Assembly (NCBI GenBank): GCA_037783545.1
Contig: JBBELK010000326.1
Span: 186,001 to 250,000 of the forward strand
Direction of reading: 5' to 3'
Source of the DNA: Henricia sp. BOLD:AAB3569
Taxonomy: Eukaryota > Echinodermata > Asteroidea > Spinulosida > Echinasteridae
Length of the DNA: 64,000 bases
Shown here: in pieces, positions 32,309 through 45,455 of the stretch
How positions within the stretch are numbered: the stretch's first letter is position 1
How the letters are laid out: each line of letters begins with the position of its first letter
The notes under the pieces: generated by a model
What the model was told of the DNA's origin: nothing
The model's input: the letters and a program-made list of their open reading frames with translations, nothing else
The model's database searches: none
Made by a program: the position numbers and the translations under genes

Positions 32309-33854
32309 CTATATTCCGCACTTGTCCTGAAAAATTGACAGACTTTCGCCGGGAAATGGCCGAGAAATTTCAGAGTTTAGGGAAAACTGGGCTCGGGCTT
32401 CGTGCCTGCTCTGCAGACCGTGGCTGTCCCTGTACTCCTGATCACTCGTGCGCATGCTCAGTCTTGTTTGGGAGGGGAATCTGGTCAAAGTGTGGTCCAA
32501 ACGTCGGCAAATTTGGAAGTCAAGAAATTTTCCGACGTACTTCAAATTTTGCATGCTCCAAACAGTCTATATTCCGCACTTGTCCTGACAAATTGACAGA
32601 CTTTCGCCGGGAAATGGCCGAGAAATTTTAGAGTTTAGGGAAAACTGGGCTCGGGCTTGGCCTGCTCTGCAGACCGTGGCTGTCCGTGTACTCCTGATCA
32701 CTCGTGCGCATGCTCAGTCTTGTTTGGGACGGGAATTTGGTCAAAGTGTGGTCCAAACGTCGGCAAATTTGGAAGTCAAGAAATTTTCCGACGAACTTCA
32801 AATTTTGCATGCGCTAAACAGTCTATATTCCGCACTTGTCCTGAAAAATTGACAGACTTTTGCGGGGAAATGGCCGAGAAATTTCAGAGTTTAGGGAAAA
32901 CTGGGCTCGGGCTTCCTGCCTGCTCTGCAGACCGTGGCTGTCCGTGTACTCCTGATCACTCGTGCGCATGCTCAGTCTTGTTTGGGACGGGAATTTGGTC
33001 AAAGTGTGGTCCAAACGTCGGCAAATTTGGAAGTCAAGACATTTTCCAACGAATTTCAAATTTTGCATGCTCCAAACAGTCTATATTCCGCACTTGTCCT
33101 GAAAAATGGACAGACTTTCGCCGGGAAATGGCCGAGAAATTTAAGAGTTTGGGGAAAACTGGGCTCGGGCTTCCTTCCTGCTCTGCAGACCGTGGCTGTC
33201 CGTGTACTCATGATCACTCGTGCGCATGCTCAGTCTTGTTTGGGACGGCAATTTGGTCAAAGTGTGGTCCAAACGTCGGCAAATTTGGAAGTCAAGAAAT
33301 TTTCCGACGTACTTCAAATTGTGCATGCTCCAAACAGTTTATATTCCGCACTTGTCCTGAACAATTGACAGACTTTCGCCGGGAAATGGCCGAGAAATTT
33401 AAGAGTTTGGGGAAAACTGGGCTCGGGCTTCCTGCCTGCTCTGCAGACCGTGGCTGTCCGTGTACTCATGATCACTCGTGCGCATGCTCAGTCTTGTTTG
33501 GGACGGGAATTTGGTCAAAGTGTGGTCCAAACGTTCGCAAATTTGGAAGTCAATAAATTTTCAGACGAACTTCAAAATGTGCATGCTCCAAACAGTCTAT
33601 ATTCCGCACTTGTCCTGAAAAATTGACAGACTTTCGCCGGGAAATGGCCGAGAAATTTCAGAGTTTAGGGAAAACTGGACTCGGGCTTCCTGCCTGCTCT
33701 GCAGACCGTGGCTGTCCGTGTACTCCTGATCACTCGTGCGCATGCTCAGTCTTGTTTGGGACGGGAATTTGGTCAAAGTGTGGTCCAAACGTCGGCAAAT
33801 TTGGAAGTCAAGAAATTTTCCGACGAACTTCAAATTTTGCATGCTCCAAACAGT
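32309..33854. repeat. Six-monomer block (1546 bp), copy 1
   Basis: Monomers start at 32309, 32567 (256 bp, CTTGGCCTGC), 32823, 33081, 33339 and 33597. They match 34371-35916 at an offset of 2062 bp. Markers are CTTCGTGCC with GGGAGGGG in the first, CATGCGCTAAAC in the second and CTTTTGCGGGG in the third. Private changes are AATCTGGTC near 32479, AAATTTTAGAG near 32627 (a stop in the forward frame), CAAGACATTTTCCAACG near 33037 and AACAGTTTATATT near 33336. Confidence 0.88.
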
Positions 33855-34370
33855 CTATATTCCGCACTTGTCCTGAAAAATTGACAGACTTTCGCCGGGA
33901 AATGGCCGAGAAATTTCAGAGTTTAGGGAAAACTGGGCTCGGGCTTCCTGCCTGCTCTGCAGACCGTGGCTGTCCGTGTATTCCTGATCACTCGTGCGCA
34001 TGCTCAGTCTTGTTTGGGACGGGAATTTGGTCAAAGTGTGGTCCAAACGTCGGCAAATTTGGAAGTCAATAAATTTTCCGACGAACTTCAAATTTTGCAT
34101 GCTCCAAACAGTCTATATTCTGCACTTGTCCTGAAAAATGGACAGACTTTCGCCGGGAAATGGCCGAGAAATTTAAGAGTTTGGGGAAAACTGGGCTCGG
34201 GCTTCCTTCCTGCTCTGCAGACCGTGGCTGACCGTGTACTCATGATCACTCGTGCGCATGCTCAGTCTTGTTTGGGACGGCAATTTGGTCAAAGTGTGGT
34301 CCAAACGTCGGCAAATTTGAAAGTCAAGAAATTTTCCGACGAACTTCAAATTTTGCATGCTCCAAACAGT
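33855..34370. repeat. Dimer (516 bp), third copy
   Basis: Monomers 33855 and 34113 correspond to 31277-31792. Private changes are CTATATTCTGC near 34116, GTGGCTGACCGTG near 34225 and AAATTTGAAAGTC near 34314. The dimer sits between the two 1546-bp blocks, so the blocks and the dimer together form a larger 8-monomer repeat of 2062 bp. Confidence 0.85.
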
Positions 34371-36430
34371 CTATATTCCGCACTTGTCCTGAAAAATTGA
34401 CAGACTTTCGCCGGGAAATGGCCGAGAAATTTCAGAGTTTAGGGAAAACTGGGCTCGGGCTTCGTGCCTGCTCTGCAGACCGTGGCTGTCCCTGTACTCC
34501 AGATCACTCGTGCGCATGCTCAGTCTTGTTTGGGAGGGGAATTTGGTCAAAGTGTGGTCCAAACGTCGGCAAATTTGGAAGTCAAGAAATTTTCCGACGT
34601 ACTTCAAATTTTGCATGCTCCAAACAGTCTATATTCCGCACTTGTCCTGACAAATTGATAGACTTTCGCCGGGAAATGGCCGAGAAATTTCAGAGTTTAG
34701 GGAAAACTGGGCTCGGGCTTGGCCTGCTCTGCAGACCGTGGCTGTCCGTGTACTCCTGATCACTCGTGCGCATGCTCAGTCTTGTTTGGGACGGGAATTT
34801 GGTCAAAGTGTGGTCCAAACGTCGGCAAATTTGGAAGTCAAGAAATTTTCCGACGAACTTCAAATTTTGCATGCGCTAAACAGTCTATATTCCGCACTTG
34901 TCCTGAAAAATTGACAGACTTTTGCGGGGAAATGGCCGAGAAATTTCAGAGTTTAGGGAAAACTGGGCTCGGGCTTCCTGCCTGCTCTGCAGACCGTGGC
35001 TGTCCGTGTACTCCTGATCACTCGTGCGCATGCTCAGTCTTGTTTGGGACGGGAATTTGGTCAAAGTGTGGTCCAAACGTCGGCAAATTTGGAAGTCAAG
35101 AAATTTTCCGACGAATTTCAAATTTTGCATGCTCCAAACAGTCTATATTCCGCACTTGTCCTGAAAAATGGACAGACTTTCGCCGGGAAATGGCCGAGAA
35201 ATTTAAGAGTTTGGGGAAAACTGGGCTCGGGCTTCCTTCCTGCTCTGCAGACCGTGGCTGTCCGTGTACTCATGATCACTCGTGCGCATGCTCAGTCTTG
35301 TTTGGGACGGCAATTTGGTCAAAGTGTGGTCCAAACGTCGGCAAATTTGGAAGTCAAGAAATTTTCCGACGTACTTCAAATTGTGCATGCTCCAAACAGT
35401 CTATATTCCGCACTTGTCCTGAACAATTGACAGACTTTCGCCGGGAAATGGCCGAGAAATTTAAGAGTTTGGGGAAAACTGGGCTCGGGCTTCCTGCCTG
35501 CTCTGCAGACCGTGGCTGTCCGTGTACTCATGATCACTCGTGCGCATGCTCAGTCTTGTTTGGGACGGGAATTTGGTCAAAGTGTGGTCCAAACGTCGGC
35601 AAATTTGGAAGTCAATAAATTTTCAGACGAACTTCAAAATGTGCATGCTCCAAACAGTCTATATTCCGCACTTGTCCTGAAAAATTGACAGACTTTCGCC
35701 GGGAAATGGTCGAGAAATTTCAGAGTTTAGGGAAAACTGGACTCGGGCTTCCTGCCTGCTCTGCAGACCGTGGCTGTCCGTGTACTCCTGATCACTCGTG
35801 CGCATGCTCAGTCTTGTTTGGGACGGGAATTTGGTCAAAGTGTGGTCCAAACGTCGGCAAATTTGGAAGTCAAGGAATTTTCCGACGTACTTCAAATTGT
35901 GCATGCTCCAAACTGTCTATATTCCGCACTTGTCCTGAAAAATTGACAGACTTTCGCCGGGAAATGGCCGAGAAATTTCAGAGTTTAGGGAAAACTGGGC
36001 TCGGGCTTGGCCTGTTCTGCAGACCCTGGCTGTCCGTGTACTCCTGATCACTCGTGCGCATGCTCAGTCTTGTTTGGGACGGAAATTTGGTCAAAGTGTG
36101 GTCCAAACGTCGGCAAATTTGGAAGTCAAGAAATTTTCCGACGAATTTCAAATTTTGCATGCTCCAAACAGTCTATATTCCGCACTTGTCCTGAAAAATG
36201 GACAGACTTTCGCCGGGAAATGGCCGAGAAATTTAAGAGTTTGGGGAAAACTGGGCTCGGGCTTCCTTCCTGCTCTGCAGACCGTGGCTGTCCCTGTACT
36301 CCAGATCACTCGTGCGCATGCTCAGTCTTGTTTGGGAGGGGAATTTGGTCAAAGTGTGGTCCAAACGTCGGCAAATTTGGAAGTCAAGAAATTTTCCGAC
36401 GTACTTCAAATTTTGCATGCTCCAAACAGT
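34371..36430. repeat. Six-monomer block (1546 bp) copy 2 plus two monomers
   Basis: Monomers start at 34371, 34629 (256 bp), 34885, 35143, 35401, 35659, 35917 (256 bp) and 36173. The first six repeat 32309-33854. Monomers 34629-36172 also match 36431-37974 at an offset of 1802 bp. Markers of that second relation are AAATGGTCGAG near 35705, CAAACTGTCTATATT near 35912 and GGCCTGTTCTGCAGACCCTGG near 36010. Monomer 36173 joins the AATGGACAG type to the GGGAGGGG type and looks recombinant. Confidence 0.86.
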
Positions 36431-37974
36431 CTATATTCCGCACTTGTCCTGACAAATTGATAGACTTTCGCCGGGAAATGGCCGAGAAATTTCAGAGTTT
36501 AGGGAAAACTGGGCTCGGGCTTGGCCTGCTCTGCAGACCGTGGCTGTCCGTGTACTCCTGATCACTCGTGCGCATGCTCAGTCTTGTTTGGGACGGGAAT
36601 TTGGTCAAAGTGTGGTCCAAACGTCGGCAAATTTGGAAGTCAAGAAATTTTCCGACGAACTTCAAATTTTGCATGCGCTAAACAGTCTATATTCCGCACT
36701 TGTCCTGAAAAATTGACAGACTTTTGCGGGGAAATGGCCGAGAAATTTCAGAGTTTAGGGAAAACTGGGCTCGGGCTTCCTGCCTGCTCTGCAGACCGTG
36801 GCTGTCCGTGTACTCCTGATCACTCGTGCGCATGCTCAGTCTTGTTTGGGACGGGAATTTGGTCAAAGTGTGGTCCAAACGTCGGCAAATTTGGAAGTCA
36901 AGAAATTTTCCGACGAATTTCAAATTGTGCATGCTCCAAACAGTCTATATTCCGCACTTGTCCTGAAAAATGGACAGACTTTCGCCGGGAAATGGCCGAG
37001 AAATTTAAGAGTTTGGGGAAAACTGGGCTCGGGCTTCCTTCCTGCTCTGCAGACCGTGGCTGTCCGTGTACTCATGATCACTCGTGCGCATGCTCAGTCT
37101 TGTTTGGGACGGCAATTTGGTCAAAGTGTGGTCCAAACGTCGGCAAATTTGGAAGTCAAGAAATTTTCCGACGTACTTCAAATTGTGCATGCTCCAAACA
37201 GTCTATATTCCGCACTTGTCCTGAACAATTGACAGACTTTCGCCGGGAAATGGCCGAGAAATTTAAGAGTTTGGGGAAAACTGGGCTCGGGCTTCCTGCC
37301 TGCTCTGCAGTCCGTGGCTGTCCGTGTACTCATGATCACTCGTGCGCATGCTCAGTCTTGTTTGGGACGGGAATTTGGTCAAAGTGTGGTCCAAACGTCG
37401 GCAAATTTGGAAGTCAATAAATTTTCAGACGAACTTCAAAATGTGCATGCTCCAAACAGTCTATATTCCGCACTTGTCCTGAAAAATTGACAGACTTTCG
37501 CCGGGAAATGGTCGAGAAATTTCAGAGTTTAGGGAAAACTGGACTCGGGCTTCCTGCCTGCTCTGCAGACCGTGGCTGTCCGTGTACTCCTGATCACTCG
37601 TGCGCATGCTCAGTCTTGTTTGGGACGGGAATTTGGTCAAAGTGTGGTCCAAACGTCGGCAAATTTGGAAGTCAAGAAATTTTCCGACGTACTTCAAATT
37701 GTGCATGCTCCAAACTGTCTATATTCCGCACTTGTCCTGAAAAATTGACAGACTTTCGCCGGGAAATGGCCGAGAAATTTCAGAGTTTAGGGAAAACTGG
37801 GCTCGGGCTTGGCCTGTTCTGCAGACCCTGGCTGTCCGTGTACTCCTGATCACTCGTGCGCATGCTCAGTCTTGTTTGGGACGGAAATTTGGTCAAAGTG
37901 TGGTCCAAACGTCGGCAAATTTGGAAGTCAAGAAATTTTCCGACGGACTTCAAATTTTGCATACTCCAAACAGT
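36431..37974. repeat. Six-monomer block, relative of 34629-36172
   Basis: Monomers start at 36431 (256 bp), 36687, 36945, 37203, 37461 and 37719 (256 bp). Each -2 bp event is the CTTGGCCTG form. Private changes are CTGCAGTCCGTGG near 37308, CCGACGGACTTC near 37941 and CATACTCC near 37961. The last two link this block to the monomers that follow and to the 2063-bp HOR. Confidence 0.86.
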
Positions 37975-38490
37975 CTATATTCCGCACTTGTCCTGAAAAA
38001 TTGACAGACTTTCGGCGGGAAATGGCCGAGAAATTTCAGAGTTTAGGGAAAACTGGGGTCGGGCTTCTTGCCTGCTCTGCAGACCGTGGCTGTCCGTGTA
38101 CTCCTGATCACTCGTGCGCATGCTCAGTCTTGTTTGGGACGGGAATTTGGTCAAAGTGTGGTCCAAACGTCGGCAAATTTGGAAGTCAAGAAATTTTCCG
38201 ACGAACTTCAAATTTTGCATGCTCCAAACAGTCTATATTCCGCACTTGTCCTGAAAAAATGACAGACTTTCGCCGGGAAATGGCCGAGAAATTTCAGAGT
38301 TTGGGGAAAACTGGGCTCGGGTTTCCTGCCTGCTCTGCAGACCGTGGCTGTCCGTGTATTCCTGATCACTCGTGCGCATGCTCAGTCTTGTTTGGGACGG
38401 GAATTTGGTCATAGTGTGGTCCAAACGTCGGCAAATTTGGAAGTCAATAAATTTTCCGACGAACTTCAAATTTTGCATGCTCCAAACAGT
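37975..38490. repeat. Two-monomer leader of the 1806-bp HOR, first occurrence
   Basis: Monomers 37975 and 38233 recur at 41327 and 41585, each time just before a 1806-bp HOR copy, at an offset of 3352 bp. Markers are TTTCGGCGGG, CTGGGGTCGGG, CTGAAAAAATGACAG and GGTCATAGTG near 38408. The ATGACAG variant converts the usual TTG to ATG at the forward-frame monomer junction. Confidence 0.87.
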
Positions 38491-40296
38491 CTATATTCCG
38501 CACTTGTCCTGAAAAATGGACAGACTTTCGCCGGGAAATGGCCGAGAAATTTAAGAGTTTGGGGAAAACTGGGCTCGGGCTTCCTTCCTGCTCTGCAGAC
38601 CGTGGCTGTCCGTGTACTCATGATCACTCGTGCGCATGCTCAGTCTTGTTTGGGACGGGAATTTGGTCAAAGTGTGGTCCAAACGTCGGCAAATTTGGAA
38701 GTCAAGAAATTTTCCGACGAACTTCAAATTTTGCATGCTCCAAACAGTCTATATTCCGCACTTGTCCTGAAAAATTGACAGACTTTCGCCGGGAAATGGC
38801 CGAGAAATTTCAGAGTTTAGGGAAAACTGGGCTCGGGCTTCGTGCCTGCTCTGCAGACCGTGGCTGTCCGTGTACTCCTGATCACTCGTGCGCATGCTCA
38901 GTCTTGTTTGGGAGGGGAATTTGGTCAAAGTGTGGTCCAAACGTCGGCAAATTTGGAAGTCAAGAAATTTTCCGACGTACTTCAAATTTTGCATGCTCCA
39001 AACAGTCTATATTCCGCACTTGTCCTGAAAAATTGACAGACTTTCGCCGGGAAATGGCCGAGAAATTTCAGAGTTTAGGGAAAACTGGGCTCGGGCTTGG
39101 CCTGTTCTGCAGACCGTGGCTGTCCGTGTACTCCTGATCACTCGTGCGCATGCTCAGTCTTGTTTGGGACGGGAATTTGGTCAAAGTGTGGTCCAAACGT
39201 CGGCAAATTTGGAAGTCAAGAAATTTTCCGACGAACTTCAAATTTTGCATGCGCTAAACAGTCTATATTCCGCACTTGTCCTGAAAAATTGACAGACTTT
39301 TGCGGGGAAATGGCCGAGAAATTTCAGAGTTTAGGGAAAACTGGGCTCGGGCTTCCTGCCTGCTCTGCAGACCGTGGCTGTCCGTGTACTCCTGATCACT
39401 CGTGCGCATGCTCAGTCTTGTTTGGGACGGGAATTTGGTCAAAGTGTGGTCCAAGCGTCTGCAAATTTGGAAGTCAATAAATTTTCCGACGAACTTCAAA
39501 TGTTGCATGCTCCAAACAGCCTATATTCCGCACTTGTCCTGACAAAAATTGACAGACTTTCGCCGGGAAATGGCCGAGAAATTTCAGAGTTTAGGGAAAA
39601 CTGGGCTCGGGCTTCCTGCCTGCTCTGCAGACCGTGGCTGTCCGTGTACACCTGATCACTCGTGCGCATGCTCAGTCTTGTTTGGGACGGGAATTTGGTC
39701 AAAGTGTGGTCCAAACGTCGGCAAATTTGGAAGTCAAGAAATTTTCCGACGAACTTCAAATTTTGCACGCTCCAAACAGTCCATATTCCGCACTTGTCCT
39801 GAAAAATTGACAGACTTTCGCCGGGAAATGGCCGAGAAATGTCAGAGTTTAGGGAAAACTGGGCCCGGGCTTCCTGCCTGCTCTGCAGACCATGGCTGTC
39901 CGTGTACTCCTGATCACTCGTGCGCATGCTCAGTCTTGTTTGGGACGGGAATTTGGTCAAAGTGTGGTCCAAACGTCGGCAAATTTGGAAGTCAATACAT
40001 TTTCCGACGAACTTCAAATTTTGCATGCTCCAAACAGTCTATATTCCGCACTTGTCCTGAAAAATTGACAGACTTTCGCCGGGAAATGCCAGAGAAATTT
40101 CAGAGTTTAGGGAAAACTGGGCTCGGGCTTCCTGCCTGCTCTGCAGACCGTGGCTGTCCGTGTACTCCTGATCACTCGTGCGCATGCTCAGTCTTGTTTG
40201 GGACGGGAATTTGGTCAAAGTGTGGTCCAAACGTCGGCAAATTTGGAAGTCAAGGAATTTTCCGACGAACTTCAAATTTTGCATGCTCCAAACAGT
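38491..40296. repeat. 7-monomer HOR (1806 bp), copy 1
   Basis: Monomers start at 38491, 38749, 39007 (256 bp), 39263, 39521 (260 bp), 39781 and 40039. Order of markers: AATGGACAG with CATGATCAC; CTTCGTGCC with GGGAGGGG; CTTGGCCTGTTC with CATGCGCTAAAC; CTTTTGCGGGG with CCAAGCGTCTGC; CTGACAAAAATTG (+2 bp) with GCACGCTCC; GGGCCCGGG with CCATGGC and CAATACATT; GAAATGCCAGAG. The -2 and +2 changes cancel, so the unit is exactly 7 x 258 bp. GGGCCCGGG near 39864 is its first appearance in the window. Confidence 0.92.
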
Positions 40297-41842
40297 CTAT
40301 ATTCCGCACTTGTCCTGAAAAATTGACAGACTTTCGCCGGGAAATGGCCGAGAAATTTAAGAGTTTGGGGAAAACTGGGCTCGGGCTTCTTGCCTGCTCT
40401 GCAGACCGTGGCTGTCCGTGTACTCATGATCACTCGTGCGCATGCTCAGTCTTGTTTGGGACGGGAATTTGGTCAAAGTGTGGTCCAAACGTCGGCAAAT
40501 TTGGAAGTCAATAAATTTTCAGACGAACTTCAAAATGTGCATGCTCCAAACAGTCTATATTCCGCACTTGTCCTGAAAAATTGACAGACTTTCGCCGGGA
40601 AATGGTCGAGAAATTTCAGAGTTTAGGGAAAACTGGACTCGGGCTTCCTGCCTGCTCTGCAGACCGTGGCTGTCCGTGTACTCCTGATCACTCGTGCGCA
40701 TGCTCAGTCTTGTTTGGGACGGGAATTTGGTCAAAGTGTGGTCCAAACGTCGGCAAATTTGGAAGTCAAGAAATTTTCCGACGTACTTCAAATTGTGCAT
40801 GCTCCAAACTGTCTATATTCCGCACTTGTCCTGAAAAATTGACAGACTTTCGCCGGGAAATGGCCGAGAAATTTCAGAGTTTAGGGAAAACTGGGCTCGG
40901 GCTTGGCCTGTTCTGCAGACCCTGGCTGTCCGTGTACTCCTGATCACTCGTGCGCATGCTCAGTCTTGTTTGGGACGGAAATTTGGTCAAAGTGTGGTCC
41001 AAACGTCGGCAAATTTGGAAGTCAAGGAATTTTCCGACGAACTTCAAATTTTGCATGCTCCAAACAGTCTATATTCCGCACTTGTCCTGAAAAATTGACA
41101 GACTTTCGCCGGGAAATGGCCGAGAAATTTAAGAGTTTGGGGAAAACTGGGCTCGGGCTTCTTGCCTGCTCTGCAGACCGTGGCTGTCCGTGTACTCATG
41201 ATCACTCGTGCGCATGCTCAGTCTTGTTTGGGACGGGAATTTGGTCAAAGTGTGGTCCAAACGTCGGCAAATTTGGAAGTCAATAAATTTTCAGACGAAC
41301 TTCAAATTTTGCATACTCCAAACAGTCTATATTCCGCACTTGTCCTGAAAAATTGACAGACTTTCGGCGGGAAATGGCCGAGAAATTTCAGAGTTTAGGG
41401 AAAACTGGGGTCGGGCTTCTTGCCTGCTCTGCAGACCGTGGCTGTCCGTGTACTCCTGATCACTCGTGCGCATGCTCAGTCTTGTTTGGGACGGGAATTT
41501 GGTCAAAGTGTGGTCCAAACGTCGGCAAATTTGGAAGTCAAGAAATTTTCCGACGAACTTCAAATTTTGCATGCTCCAAACAGTCTATATTCCGCACTTG
41601 TCCTGAAAAAATGACAGACTTTCGCCGGGAAATGGCCGAGAAATTTCAGAGTTTGGGGAAAACTGGGCTCGGGTTTCCTGCCTGCTCTGCAGACCGTGGC
41701 TGTCCGTGTATTCCTGATCACTCGTGCGCATGCTCAGTCTTGTTTGGGACGGGAATTTGGTCATAGTGTGGTCCAAACGTCGGCAAATTTGGAAGTCAAT
41801 AAATTTTCCGACGAACTTCAAATTTTGCATGCTCCAAACAGT
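40297..41842. repeat. Six monomers between HOR copies 1 and 2
   Basis: Monomers start at 40297, 40555, 40813 (256 bp), 41069, 41327 and 41585. Monomer 40297 recurs as 41069 (CTTCTTGCCTGC with CATGATCAC). Monomers 40555-41068 repeat 37461-37974 (AAATGGTCGAG, CAAACTGTC, GGCCTGTTCTGCAGACCC). The last two repeat 37975-38490. The segment is therefore built entirely of pieces present nearby. Confidence 0.86.
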
Positions 41843-43648
41843 CTATATTCCGCACTTGTCCTGAAAAATGGACAGACTTTCGCCGGGAAATGGCCGAGAA
41901 ATTTAAGAGTTTGGGGAAAACTGGGCTCGGGCTTCCTTCCTGCTCTGCAGACCGTGGCTGTCCGTGTACTCATGATCACTCGTGCGCATGCTCAGTCTTG
42001 TTTGGGACGGGAATTTGGTCAAAGTGTGGTCCAAACGTCGGCAAATTTGGAAGTCAAGAAATTTTCCGACGAACTTCAAATTTTGCATGCTCCAAACAGT
42101 CTATATTCCGCACTTGTCCTGAAAAATTGACAGACTTTCGCCGGGAAATGGCCGAGAAATTTCAGAGTTTAGGGAAAACTGGGCTCGGGCTTCGTGCCTG
42201 CTCTGCAGACCGTGGCTGTCCGTGTACTCCTGATCACTCGTGCGCATGCTCAGTCTTGTTTGGGAGGGGAATTTGGTCAAAGTGTGGTCCAAACGTCGGC
42301 AAATTTGGAAGTCAAGAAATTTTCCGACGTACTTCAAATTTTGCATGCTCCAAACAGTCTATATTCCGCACTTGTCCTGAAAAATTGACAGACTTTCGCC
42401 GGGAAATGGCCGAGAAATTTCAGAGTTTAGGGAAAACTGGGCTCGGGCTTGGCCTGTTCTGCAGACCGTGGCTGTCCGTGTACTCCTGATCACTCGTGCG
42501 CATGCTCAGTCTTGTTTGGGACGGGAATTTGGTCAAAGTGTGGTCCAAACGTCGGCAAATTTGGAAGTCAAGAAATTTTCCGACGAACTTCAAATTTTGC
42601 ATGCGCTAAACAGTCTATATTCCGCACTTGTCCTGAAAAATTGACAGACTTTTGCGGGGAAATGGCCGAGAAATTTCAGAGTTTAGGGAAAACTGGGCTC
42701 GGGCTTCCTGCCTGCTCTGCAGACCGTGGCTGTCCGTGTACTCCTGATCACTCGTGCGCATGCTCAGTCTTGTTTGGGACGGGAATTTGGTCAAAGTGTG
42801 GTCCAAGCGTCTGCAAATTTGGAAGTCAATAAATTTTCCGACGAACTTCAAATGTTGCATGCTCCAAACAGCCTATATTCCGCACTTGTCCTGACAAAAA
42901 TTGACAGACTTTCGCCGGGAAATGGCCGAGAAATTTCAGAGTTTAGGGAAAACTGGGCTCAGGCTTCCTGCCTGCTCTGCAGACCGTGGCTGTCCGTGTA
43001 CACCTGATCACTCGTGCGCATGCTCAGTCTTGTTTGGGACGGGAATTTGGTCAAAGTGTGGTCCAAACGTCGGCAAATTTGGAAGTCAAGAAATTTTCCG
43101 ACGAACTTCAAATTTTGCACGCTCCAAACAGTCCATATTCCGCACTTGTCCTGAAAAATTGACAGACTTTCGCCGGGAAATGGCCGAGAAATGTCAGAGT
43201 TTAGGGAAAACTGGGCCCGGGCTTCCTGCCTGCTCTGCAGACCATGGCTGTCCGTGTACTCCTGATCACTCGTGCGCATGCTCAGTCTTGTTTGGGACGG
43301 GAATTTGGTCAAAGTGTGGTCCAAACGTCGGCAAATTTGGAAGTCAATACATTTTCCGACGAACTTCAAATTTTGCATGCTCCAAACAGTCTATATTCCG
43401 CACTTGTCCTGAAAAATTGACAGACTTTCGCCGGGAAATGCCAGAGAAATTTCAGAGTTTAGGGAAAACTGGGCTCGGGCTTCCTGCCTGCTCTGCAGAC
43501 CGTGGCTGTCCGTGTACTCCTGATCACTCGTGCGCATGCTCAGTCTTGTTTGGGACGGGAATTTGGTCAAAGTGTGGTCCAAACGTCGGCAAATTTGGAA
43601 GTCAATAAATTTTCCGACGAACTTCAAATTTTGCATGCTCCAAACAGT
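41843..43648. repeat. 7-monomer HOR (1806 bp), copy 2
   Basis: Monomers start at 41843, 42101, 42359 (256 bp), 42615, 42873 (260 bp), 43133 and 43391. It has the same order of markers as copy 1 at an offset of 3352 bp, including CAGCCTATATT near 42870, GTACACCTG near 42998 and CAGTCCATATT near 43131. A private change is GGGCTCAGGCTT near 42957. Copy 3 follows directly. Confidence 0.92.
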
Positions 43649-45455
43649 CTATATTCCGCACTTGTCCTGAAAAATGGACAGACTTTCGCCGGGAAATGGC
43701 CGAGAAATTTAAGAGTTTGGGGAAAACTGGGCTCGGGCTTCCTTCCTGCTCTGCAGACCGTGGCTGTCCGTGTACTCATGATCACTCGTGCGCATGCTCA
43801 GTCTTGTTTGGGACGGGAATTTGGTCAAAGTGTGGTCCAAACGTCGGCAAATTTGGAAGTCAAGAAATTTTCCGACGAACTTCAAATTTTGCATGCTCCA
43901 AACAGTCTATATTCCGCACTTGTCCTGAAAAATTGACAGACTTTCGCCGGGAAATGGCCGAGAAATTTCAGAGTTTAGGGAAAACTGGGCTCGGGCTTCG
44001 TGCCTGCTCTGCAGACCGTGGCTGTCCGTGTACTCCTGATCACTCGTGCGCATGCTCAGTCTTGTTTGGGAGGGGAATTTGGTCAAAGTGTGGTCCAAAC
44101 GTCGGCAAATTTGGAAGTCAAGAAATTTTCCGACGTACTTCAAATTTTGCATGCTCCAAACAGTCTATATTCCGCACTTGTCCTGAAAAATTGACAGACT
44201 TTCGCCGGGAAATGGCCGAGAAATTTCAGAGTTTAGGGAAAACTGGGCTCGGGCTTGGCCTGTTCTGCAGACCGTGGCTGTCCGTGTACTCCTGATCACT
44301 CGTGCGCATGCTCAGTCTTGTTTGGGACGGGAATTTGGTCAAAGTGTGGTCCAAACGTCGGCAAATTTGGAAGTCAAGAAATTTTCCGACGAACTTCAAA
44401 TTTTGCATGCGCTAAACAGTCTATATTCCGCACTTGTCCTGAAAAATTGACAGACTTTTGCGGGGAAATGGCCGAGAAATTTCAGAGTTTAGGGAAAACT
44501 GGGCTCGGGCTTCCTGCCTGCTCTGCAGACCGTGGCTGTCCGTGTACTCCTGATCACTCGTGCGCATGCTCAGTCTTGTTTGGGACGGGAATTTGGTCAA
44601 AGTGTGGTCCAAGCGTCTGCAAATTTGGAAGTCAATAAATTTTCCGACGAACTTCAAATGTTGCATGCTCCAAACAGCCTATATTCCGCACTTGTCCTGA
44701 CAAAAATTGACAGACTTTCGCCGGGAAATGGCCGAGAAATTTCAGAGTTTAGGGAAAACTGGGCTCGGGCTTCCTGCCTGCTCTGCAGACCGTGGCTGTC
44801 CGTGTACTCCTGATCACTCGTGCGCATGCTCAGTCTTGTTTGGGACGGGAATTTTGTCAAAGTGTGGTCCAAACGTCGGCAAATTTGGAAGTCAAGAAAT
44901 TTTCCGACGAACTTCAAATTTTGCACGCTCCAAACAGTCTATATTCCGCACTTGTCCTGAAAAATTGACAGACTTTCGCCGGGAAATGGCCGAGAAATGT
45001 CAGAGTTTAGGGAAAACTGGGCCCGGGCTTCGTGCCTGCTCTGCAGACCATGGCTGTCCGTGTACTCCTGATCACTCGTGCGCATGCTCAGTCTTGTTTG
45101 GGACGGGAATTTGGTCAAAGTGTGGTCCAAACGTCGGCAAATTTGGAAGTCAATACATTTTCCGACGAACTTCAAATTTTGCATGCTCCAAACAGTCTAT
45201 ATTCCGCACTTGTCCTAAAAAAATTGACAGACTTTCGCCGGGAAATGCCAGAGAAATTTCAGAGTTTAGGGAAAACTGGGCTCGGGCTTCCTGCCTGCTC
45301 TGCAGACCGTGGCTGTCCGTGTACTCCTGATCACTCGTGCGCATGCTCAGTCTTGTTTGGGACGGGAATTTGGTCAAAGTGTGGTCCAAACGTCGGCAAA
45401 TTTGGAAGTCAAGAAATTTTCCGACGGACTTCAAATTTTGCATACTCCAAACAGT
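43649..45455. repeat. 7-monomer HOR (1807 bp), copy 3
   Basis: Monomers start at 43649, 43907, 44165 (256 bp), 44421, 44679 (260 bp), 44939 and 45197 (259 bp). It is tandem to copy 2. Differences are GTACTCCTG in place of GTACACCTG, GAATTTTGTC near 44850, CTTCGTGCC near 45029, and CCTAAAAAAATTG near 45216 in place of CCTGAAAAATTG, which adds one base to an A run. The last monomer ends with GACGGACTTC and CATACTCC, the markers leading into the 2063-bp HOR. Confidence 0.9.
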
